Positions 1 through 6,400 of a stretch of DNA of 8,445 nucleotides are shown here, piece by piece (position 1 is the stretch's first letter; every line of letters starts with the position of its first letter). Under the pieces are notes generated by a model. That model had not been told where the DNA came from, did not search any database, and worked only from the letters and a program-made list of their open reading frames with translations. The stretch spans positions 1 to 8,445 of the forward strand of contig CALRTZ010000073.1 in assembly GCA_943371235.1 (NCBI GenBank). Reading direction: 5' to 3'. The position numbers and the translations under genes were made by a program. Source of the stretch: CAJBVG01 sp943371235 (lineage in GTDB: Bacteria; Bacteroidota; Bacteroidia; Sphingobacteriales; Sphingobacteriaceae).

Positions 1-2209
1 TATTGATACGAGTAACTGTGCTTGTATCTGGTCTTAAAATTAATTTAAAACGATCGTTACCAGCAGAAGCAACATTTGCATCTAAATTGAATACATAGGT
101 TTGAGCTTCTTTTAAATTTACTAATTGATTTGCATAATTATCTAATAAAAGAACGTCTAGATTATTCGGTAATCGCAATAATTCATCCACTTTAATTGAG
201 TAGGTACCTAATGCTTTTATACCGTCAACAAAACTAAAAAATGACAAGGAAATGGTATCACTTCCAGTTGGCAAAGGATAGTAGTTAATGGCTAAGTTTG
301 TTAATTGTGGTGTTCTCGAATAAAAGTTCAAGTTATTATCATTAAAAAACTTTGCAGCATCAGATCTGTCAGTAGAAGCCTTGTGTGCCGTGTCGCCTAA
401 TACAATTACTAATTCATCCATATTTTCGTTATCGCGTACTGCACGTAATCTTATTTTAGGATGAAGAGTTGTTTTAAATGTTTTGAAAAAATCGGGTGCT
501 GCAGAACTTGTTTTTGCGGCTTCTTTAAAAATTATAGAAGGACTCGCAGCAGTTGTACGTACAAAAAATCCTTGCGATGATTCAATATATCTTGATCCAC
601 CGTTTACACCGGTTTGAGTACCTACATCAAAGGTTGCATACGCACCAGAAGCTGGATTAATAATATAAATTACATCGCCAATATTTGTTTTGGTAATTTC
701 ATTAGACATCCAATCTATTTGCGACATGTATGGATTACCAATTAAGTTAAATCCGTCGGCTGTAGGAGTGCCTGTATTCGTATAAGTTAAAACAGAATTT
801 ATATTGATGTCGCCTTGGTTCAAAGTGCCTGCAAAATCAATAGTTACATTATCTGGAGTCGACCAATTAAGAAAAGGGTCAACAGTATTTCTACTACCAC
901 GAACAAATATGGAAACACCTCTGCCAATTGGTATGTTTGTGTTTAACACAGTAGGATTATTCCAACCATTTGAAGAAGCACCTGTAACGGTTTCGTTGTA
1001 AGTTCTTGCCGAAGGGCTGTTGTTTGGTGAATTATCAAAACCATTGGTTGCGCCTCCTGCACCTGTTACGTGTATATCATCAATAAATTGAGAATAATTG
1101 TAATTACTAGAATTATTTACAGGCGAAGAAAAGAATCTCCAACGTCTGCGACTGTCGCCACCCGGAACAAATCTTTGTCCAATTACTTTACCGCTTACTG
1201 TACCAGAAGCTAAACTTGCTACTCGAGCATTAGAGCTAGCAGTGGATATTAGAATTAATTTATTATTGGTGGCGAAAGTTGCACTGTTAGTAATGGTTAA
1301 AATGCCAACCATCTCTACTGTATCTGCAAGGTTTGCACCGTTTGAGCGCGATAAATTTATGTTATTTAAAGTACGTGTGCTTGAAGATGTTTGATCGATT
1401 TTTAGGGTCACATTTCCTGCACCACCCGCAATTGCAAGATCAGAAGTACTGCCACCTCTAATCACACCAGCACTGTTTACAACGTCGCCGTTTATGGCAA
1501 AAATATTATTACCAATACTCAAGGTACCAGCTGTTAATGTTAGAGTGTCGCTAATGGTAACATCTCCACTTAAGGTTTTTACACCCGAACCAGAAATTGT
1601 AAGGTTGTTGTAGGTTGTAGCGGTTATATTTTGGTCGCCGGCTTTGTTATAATTTATAGTTCCTGATGCTTCTATTAAATTACCAGAGCCCGAAATTGTT
1701 CCGCCAATATTTAAAGTACCTGTTCCTGTAAAGTCTAATGCATTTTCATTAGAGGCACCGTTCATTATAAAATCGCCAGTTAAATTGATGGTACCATTTC
1801 CAATATCAACCAATAAATCTCTTCTTGAACTACTCGAATTAAAAAGGGTAAGGTCAGTTCCTACTTCTAATGTTCCATTGGCAACATCAATTTTTTTTAT
1901 TCTATCATTAGAGGTCGGTTCTTCAATATCAACAAATGTACTTACCGTTAATTTATTGGACCCCGAAATAAATAAGGTAGTATTTCTATTTCCACTGATA
2001 AGTGTAAGCGATTTACAACGAGCGTTAGCAATGTTTACCGTACAAGTTCTATTGTTTGCTATAATTGCATCTTGAGTTTCGTCGGGAATTCCGTCTGACC
2101 AATTTCCTGCATCGTTCCAATCCCCATTACTATTAAATGTAGTAGTTTGAGCAATTGAAGTAAAGGTTATGAAGGTAAAAAAAAGTAAGAGAGAGAGTAG
2201 CTTTTTCAT
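1..2209 (-). CDS. Secreted beta-rich surface protein, likely T9SS substrate (3' end outside window)
   Basis: I translated the minus strand from the ATG at 2209-2207; the frame stays open for 736 codons to the left edge, so the C-terminus is missing. Residues 1-20 are a signal peptide (MKK, hydrophobic core, cleavage SIA|Q). Residues 27-60 contain a W-N-x-x-G-N-W-S-D-G-I-P segment often seen at the start of Bacteroidota surface proteins. Residues 60-340 are Gly/Thr/Ser/Asn-rich short beta-strand repeats (for example NNLTISGSG, TLTAGTLSIG), suggesting a beta-helix or beta-solenoid. Residues 354-363 (RRRWRFFSSP), 487-500 (GFNLIGNPYMSQIDW region) and 543-550 (IESSQGFF) match a conserved block that I recall from Bacteroidota proteins carrying T9SS type A sorting domains. 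A sorting domain is expected past the edge but not seen. No catalytic motif was recognised; adhesion or a matrix role is inference. The ATG has an A-rich leader without Shine-Dalgarno, normal for the phylum. Confidence 0.88.
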   Translation of the reverse strand, partial: MKKLLSLLLFFTFITFTSIAQTTTFNSNGDWNDAGNWSDGIPDETQDAIIANNRTCTVNIANARCKSLTLISGNRNTTLFISGSNKLTVSTFVDIEEPTSNDRIKKIDVANGTLEVGTDLTLFNSSSSRRDLLVDIGNGTINLTGDFIMNGASNENALDFTGTGTLNIGGTISGSGNLIEASGTINYNKAGDQNITATTYNNLTISGSGVKTLSGDVTISDTLTLTAGTLSIGNNIFAINGDVVNSAGVIRGGSTSDLAIAGGAGNVTLKIDQTSSSTRTLNNINLSRSNGANLADTVEMVGILTITNSATFATNNKLILISTASSNARVASLASGTVSGKVIGQRFVPGGDSRRRWRFFSSPVNNSSNYNYSQFIDDIHVTGAGGATNGFDNSPNNSPSARTYNETVTGASSNGWNNPTVLNTNIPIGRGVSIFVRGSRNTVDPFLNWSTPDNVTIDFAGTLNQGDININSVLTYTNTGTPTADGFNLIGNPYMSQIDWMSNEITKTNIGDVIYIINPASGAYATFDVGTQTGVNGGSRYIESSQGFFVRTTAASPSIIFKEAAKTSSAAPDFFKTFKTTLHPKIRLRAVRDNENMDELVIVLGDTAHKASTDRSDAAKFFNDNNLNFYSRTPQLTNLAINYYPLPTGSDTISLSFFSFVDGIKALGTYSIKVDELLRLPNNLDVLLLDNYANQLVNLKEAQTYVFNLDANVASAGNDRFKLILRPDTSTVTRIN

Positions 2210-2321
2210 ATGTATGTTTTTCTGTTGTAAATTTACGATATTAATAAGACAATAGATTGATTTAAACTTATATATATAATCAAAAACTATACCCAATAAA
2301 ATTTTTAAATTAATTTTAAAA

Positions 2322-2353
2322 TAGAAATACCCCGAATTAACGAGGTATTTCTG
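2322..2353 (-). terminator. Terminator-like hairpin, weak U-tail
   Basis: The arms GAAATACC (2324-2331) and GGTATTTC (2344-2351) are perfectly complementary. Read on the minus strand the stem continues inward (T.G wobble, C-G, G-C) to 11 bp with a 6-base loop. The same inner position is a C-A mismatch on the plus strand, so minus-strand RNA is favoured. The tail after the stem on the minus strand is TATTTTAAAATTA, only moderately T-rich. It lies about 115 bases upstream of the surface protein start and some 300 bases beyond the tRNA-Pro terminator, so it is not clear which transcript it would end. Confidence 0.4.
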
Positions 2354-2644
2354 AGAGAGCTCAATTAAATTAACAACAACGCACAGAGCATTTCAATGAA
2401 TGTGCCAAAGTGAAAAATGTGCGTTTGCTTGCTTTAAATACAATATCTAAGAATTAATTAGTTCTCTATTTTCCATTTTTGGGACATTCGAGTTCAAAAT
2501 AGGATTGCCGTTTTTTGTTATTTTAGGTTATTTAAGCTTTCAAACAGAGTATTTGAAAACATACAAGTGCATTTATATTTTGAATATTTAAATTTTAAAG
2601 GGAAAAAGGAGCTGCCTTTAAAAAATATTTTATGACTTAATGAC

Positions 2645-2678
2645 AAAAAAAAATCCCGAATTCGTAGAACTCGAGATT
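2645..2678 (-). terminator. Intrinsic terminator of tRNA-Pro
   Basis: On the minus strand a 12-bp stem (AATCTCGAGTTC with GAATTCGGGATT, including two G.T wobbles) closes a 3-base loop and runs straight into nine Ts. On the plus strand the wobbles become A-C mismatches, so the element works on the minus strand. It begins 10 bases past the 3' end of tRNA-Pro, which it most likely terminates, perhaps together with tRNA-Ser upstream. Confidence 0.85.
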
Positions 2679-2688
2679 ATTTTTTAAG

Positions 2689-2763
2689 TCGGGGTGGCAA
2701 GATTCGAACTTGCGACCTTCTGGTCCCAAACCAGACGCGATAACCGGGCTACGCTACACCCCG
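2689..2763 (-). tRNA. tRNA-Pro (anticodon UGG)
   Basis: Reading the minus strand gives a 75-base cloverleaf. The 7-bp acceptor stem pairs CGGGGTG with CACCCCG, with C1-G72 as is usual for bacterial proline tRNA, and the discriminator is A. The anticodon arm is TCTGG-TTTGGGA-CCAGA, placing TGG at positions 34-36. The T arm is GCAAG-TTCGAAT-CTTGC. No CCA is encoded (the next bases are CTT), so it would be added by CCA-adding enzyme. The UGG anticodon reads CCA and CCG, and other proline codons if U34 is modified. Confidence 0.96.
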
Positions 2764-2776
2764 AACTCTTGGGATT

Positions 2777-2805
2777 GCAAAAATAGTAAAAAAAACTGTT
2801 TTTGC
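2777..2805. repeat. Inverted repeat over the tRNA-Pro promoter
   Basis: The arms GCAAAAATAGT (2777-2787) and ACTGTTTTTGC (2795-2805) are complementary over 11 positions, with one T.G wobble in plus-strand RNA (a C-A mismatch in minus-strand RNA), around a loop of seven As. The arm at 2778-2785 is the -7 element of tRNA-Pro, so the symmetry covers the interval from about -7 to -35. It could be an operator, a plus-strand hairpin or simple A/T-tract symmetry; I cannot decide between these. Confidence 0.5.
2778..2785 (-). promoter_or_regulatory. Bacteroidota -7 element of tRNA-Pro
   Basis: The minus strand reads TATTTTTG, a full match to the Bacteroidota -7 consensus TAnnTTTG, ending 14 bases before the first base of tRNA-Pro. 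No TTTG is present at the expected -33 distance (about 2805-2808). The element is embedded in the inverted repeat at 2777-2805, described separately. Confidence 0.6.
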
Positions 2806-2858
2806 GTATATTCTTTTTAATTAATCCTTAACTATTGATTGTCAAACAGATTAATTAG

Positions 2859-2946
2859 CGGTGAGGGAGGGATTCGAACCCTCGGTACCCTTTTGGGGTA
2901 CGACGGTTTAGCAAACCGTTCCTTTCGGCCTCTCAGGCACCTCACC
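2859..2946 (-). tRNA. tRNA-Ser (anticodon GCU)
   Basis: The minus strand folds to an 88-base class II tRNA. The acceptor stem pairs GGTGAGG with CCTCACC, followed by discriminator G as expected for serine. The anticodon arm is ACGGT-TTGCTAA-ACCGT, giving GCT at 34-36, which reads AGC and AGU. The long variable arm has the stem GTACCC/GGGTAC with a CAAAA loop, and the T arm is GAGGG-TTCGAAT-CCCTC. No CCA is encoded. No strong terminator separates it from tRNA-Pro 95 bases downstream, so read-through into that gene is possible. Confidence 0.96.
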
Positions 2947-2956
2947 AATGGGATGG

Positions 2957-2987
2957 CAAATATAGTGTTTCGAGCATACTATGCAAA
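2957..2987 (-). promoter_or_regulatory. Promoter of tRNA-Ser (TTTG-N19-TATATTTG)
   Basis: On the minus strand TTTG at 2987-2984 is followed after 19 bases by TATATTTG at 2964-2957. This matches both the -33 TTTG and the -7 TAnnTTTG elements of the Bacteroidota primary sigma factor. The -7 box ends 10 bases before the tRNA 5' end, so transcription would start only a few bases upstream of the mature tRNA. Confidence 0.75.
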
Positions 2988-3072
2988 AAAAATATCCAAG
3001 CCTTTACCATCTATCTGAATGTCAATGCTAAAAAATATTTAGAAGGTTTACACAACTAAATAACGCGAAACA

Positions 3073-3104
3073 TTTGCATAATTCAGCTTAAACTTGTTTA
3101 TTTG
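3073..3104 (+). promoter_or_regulatory. Promoter of tRNA-Arg (TTTG-N20-TTTATTTG)
   Basis: TTTG at 3073-3076 lies 20 bases before TTTATTTG at 3097-3104. The latter matches 7 of 8 positions of TAnnTTTG (second base T instead of A). The box ends 10 bases before tRNA-Arg, the same distance as for tRNA-Ser. Confidence 0.55.
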
Positions 3105-3114
3105 CGCCCTAATT

Positions 3115-3188
3115 GGTTCGGTAGCTCAGCTGGATAGAGCAACGGTTTTCTAAACCGTAGGTCATAGGTTCGAATCCTATCCGGACTA
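3115..3188 (+). tRNA. tRNA-Arg (anticodon UCU)
   Basis: A 74-base cloverleaf: acceptor GGTTCGG pairs with CCGGACT, D arm GCTC...GAGC, anticodon arm ACGGT-TTTCTAA-ACCGT with TCT at 34-36, five-base variable loop AGGTC, T arm ATAGG-TTCGAAT-CCTAT, discriminator A. It reads AGA and AGG. The acceptor stem has two wobble pairs, G1.U72 and U4.G69. CCA is not encoded. It stands alone on the plus strand with its own promoter and terminator, divergent from tRNA-Ser. Confidence 0.95.
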
Positions 3189-3189
3189 C

Positions 3190-3220
3190 AAAAAAGCTCA
3201 ACGAATGTTGGGCTTTTTTT
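3190..3220 (+). terminator. Intrinsic terminator of tRNA-Arg
   Basis: AAAAAAGCTCAAC pairs with GTTGGGCTTTTTT (13 bp, one T.G wobble) around a GAAT loop and ends in a run of seven Ts. It begins two bases after the tRNA discriminator. The A-run/T-run symmetry would also give the minus strand a T-tail, though nothing on that side needs it. Confidence 0.9.
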
Positions 3221-3412
3221 GTACAATCTTTATACAATATTCACGCAAAATTCACATTGCCCTTTTGGTTGATTTTATCTTTTTATTGTTTATCAACAAT
3301 ATATTACCCTAAAATGCACCTTTTTTCAGAGTAAAAGTGGCTATTTATCGTCAATTTTAGTATTCTTTTCCACAGTGCTCTACTATTGTAACGAATTTGT
3401 TCTATTTGGCAC

Positions 3413-3420
3413 TAGTTTTG
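3413..3420 (+). promoter_or_regulatory. Likely -7 element of the 1317-residue surface protein gene
   Basis: TAGTTTTG is a full match to TAnnTTTG and lies 31 bases before the ATG at 3452. A -33 TTTG is not at the ideal distance: TTTG at 3396-3399 is too close (13 bases) and ATTG at 3385-3388 a little far (24 bases). The rest of 3221-3451 holds no gene that I can see. Confidence 0.45.
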
Positions 3421-3451
3421 CATATATTAGCTGTCCAAAACAAAATTTCTT

Positions 3452-6400
3452 ATGAAGAAATCTATTATTAAAGCATTATTTATTACCATAACCACAATTT
3501 TGCTTGGTATTCCTCAGCTAAAAGCTTCGCATTTAGCCGGTGGTGAAATTACCTGGAAATGTGTTACCGAAGGTGGAAAAAGCAAATATGTGTTCAGAAT
3601 GGTGTTTTACCGTGATTGTACAGGTATACCAGGCCCAACTACTACTCAAACCATTCAAGTTGATAACTTAAACGGTGTACTAAACCAAGGCTTAAATACC
3701 GGAAGAATTACTGCCGGTGGTGATATTAATGTTAAGTTTATTTACCAACGTGATATTTCTCCTTCGTGTAGTTTTGGAACCTCTAATCCGCTAGATTGTG
3801 CTGCCCCAGATAATGGTGCGATTGAAAAATATTTTTATGAGTCTGATCCAATTGATTTCACAGGAGTTTTGCCTCCTACAGACCCCAATACCCCTTTTGT
3901 ATTTTCATGGAATACATGCTGCCGTAATGGTGGTATTGTAAACATTAAAAATGGCAACTCAAGCGGCGAGTCTATGTATTTACTCGCTAAAATGTATCCT
4001 TATTATCCAAATGGCTCTACTACAGCTGCACCAGTTAATGAGTGTTTTGATAATTCACCCGAATTTACAGAACCTCCAGCTGCTATTTTGTATACAACTG
4101 GTTTAGACTTCGTATTTAACAACAATGCAAATGATATGGACTTGGACAATCTGTATTATGATTTTGCCGACCCTGTAGTTAATTTAGGAGAAACCCTTAA
4201 CGGTACTTGGGATCCATCTACTTGGTGGACAAACTATCCTTACTATAACTCAACAAACCCTTTCGGTTTATTGCCTTCTCAATATTCATTCAATAACTTA
4301 ACAGGAGAATTTTCATTTAAACCTTTACAAGCTGGTAGTTTTGTTACTGCATTTAAAGTTTCTGCATATAAATGCGATCAGAAAGTAGCCGAAATTTTTC
4401 GTGACTTCCAAAGTAAAGTGTTAATTCCTGATGAGAACCAAAATACAAATCGTTTTCCAACGGTTAAACCTCCTTTCCAAAAAACAGATGGTACGCCAAC
4501 AATTGAGTACAGTGTAATAGCTGGTAAGGATTTACTTGTACCAATAGTGGTAAGAGATTCTACCGCCGGTGGTTTAGGTATTAGTCCTCAGAACTTAGAG
4601 CTGTCATTAAACGGTATAGCAATGGGTTTAGCTAATGCCGATACTTTAATTGGTTGCCCTTTTCCTCCATGTGCAGTTTTGACTCGTAATAAAAACAATT
4701 ACACCTATTCACCTTTTAACCCAGCTCCAGTTATTATACAAAACATACCTGGCGAAGTGTTTGGTTATGGATATGAATTAGGCGCATCATACAGTGATCT
4801 TACAGAAGATACTGTTTGGATGTATTGGCCAACCTCTTGCTCTAACCTAAATAAAAAAGATAATTGTAACGGACTTGAATCTAGTAGATATAATTTCGTA
4901 GTTACTGCAAAAGATAATTTTTGTAGAGTTCCCGGAAAAACAATTCGTACGTTTTCTATCAATGTACTACCTCCAGATTTTTATTTGTCGCCTCCAATTA
5001 GGTGTATAACCTATGATCAAGTTACACGTCAGGTAACCATGGATTGGGGTGTAGCTCCTGGTGATACAAATACCTTTGTACGTTATGAAATTTATAGAAA
5101 TAATACATTATTATTATCTACTACTAACAGAAAAATATATACTTACGTAGACTTTAGCCCTGGCGCAAGTCCGGATTCTTCGTATTACGTACGCTCTATA
5201 AACCTATGTGGGGTTGAAGATGAAGTTTCTCCAGTAAAACCAATCAAACTAGAAGCTACTTTTTTTAGATCAAACCAAGCTCGTTTAGTATGGAACCCAA
5301 TTCGTACTCCGAAGCTTAGTACTTCACCAAGTTATGTTGTTTACAGAAGCCAAACAGAAAATCCATATAATTGGGTAGCAGTTACAGATGCCGATGGTGA
5401 TAATACAAACGAATCTGCAATAGATAATTTCGATTTATGTAGCGATACCACTTACTACAGAGTTGAAATTTATGACAGCTTAGGTTGTACCTCTTATTCT
5501 ACTATTGATACAATATTCCACGCCTTATTATTTGCAGATGTTCATGCCGATACAGTGTGTATGAACACTCCTACAAGATTTATTTTAGATAATTTAAGTG
5601 GCGGCTTACCTCCTTATAATACAGTAAGATGGGTAGGAGATGAAGGTTTTAGTGCTGGTAATGAAGATACCGTATTTTATACATATCCATCATACGGCAT
5701 GAAGTATTATACGTTTACAGTAATCGATTCTAAAGGATGTAGGTTTGATGTTTCAGATTCTGTGTACGTTCGTCAGTTACCAGAATTTGTTTTGTTAAAA
5801 GATTCTGCATGCCCTGGTGCCATTATCAACTTTGGTATTCAACTAAATACTACAATTCCTATCGATTCTGTGTTTTGGCAAGGTGATTGGGACCCTATCC
5901 AAAATAAATATCTATTCATAAAATCAGGTCCATATTTCGATCCATTTTATTCGCAGCCTAAATGGATTTTCTCAGGAACCAACGGAGGTGTAGGAAGTTT
6001 CCCTGTTTCGCTTACTTTAAAAGATATGTTTGGTTGTACCTCTACAGTTACAGATACTGTTAGAACAGGCGAACCAAGAATTGACATTACTAGTGACCCA
6101 AGTTTATGTTACGACACTAAACGTGATAGCATTAAAATTATACCTCGTTATTTAACGAAGCCATATAACACTGTACAGTGGATTGATAATAATACAGGGC
6201 AAGTAATATATCAAGCTAACGATGGTAAAGATGCAATGCCTTTATCTGTTGTGGCAGGTAGAAGATATATTAACTTAAAAGTAGTTATTGAAGATGCCAA
6301 AGGTTGCAAAGGCGAGGCTTTCCAAAACTTCACTTTAAGCCCTTGGTTAGATTTCAAACCAGATTCTTTATGTATTGGTGATGTTGCTAATTTAACAATT

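Larger units (their letters stand above)
2210..2688. other. Gene-free AT-rich intergenic region
   Basis: Between the minus-strand surface protein and tRNA-Pro I found no convincing coding frame on either strand; only frames of about 8-14 codons occur. It holds a terminator-like hairpin at 2322-2353 and the tRNA-Pro terminator at 2645-2678. Just upstream of the surface protein gene, 2228-2235 reads TAAATTTA on the minus strand. That is one base short of the TAnnTTTG -7 element and has no TTTG at the right distance, so the promoter of that gene is only a weak guess. The rest shows nothing I can name. Confidence 0.6.

Noticed and set aside
804..2075. Plus-strand open frames at 804-1001 and 1785-2075
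   Set aside because: They lie antisense inside the long minus-strand surface protein gene, which has a signal peptide and recognisable domain blocks; the plus-strand products resemble nothing and have no leader signals.
2386..2640. Small coding gene in the gene-free stretch
   Set aside because: Only frames of about 8-14 codons occur, with no conserved-looking peptide and no promoter match.
2689..3188. tRNA cluster as an integration site of a mobile element
   Set aside because: I found no second copy of any tRNA 3' end in the window and no integrase, so no att site can be supported.
3221..3412. Riboswitch or long leader before the large surface protein
   Set aside because: Only small AT-rich hairpins are present (for example TTGTTTATCAACAA), and the likely -7 box at 3413-3420 leaves a leader of about 25 bases.
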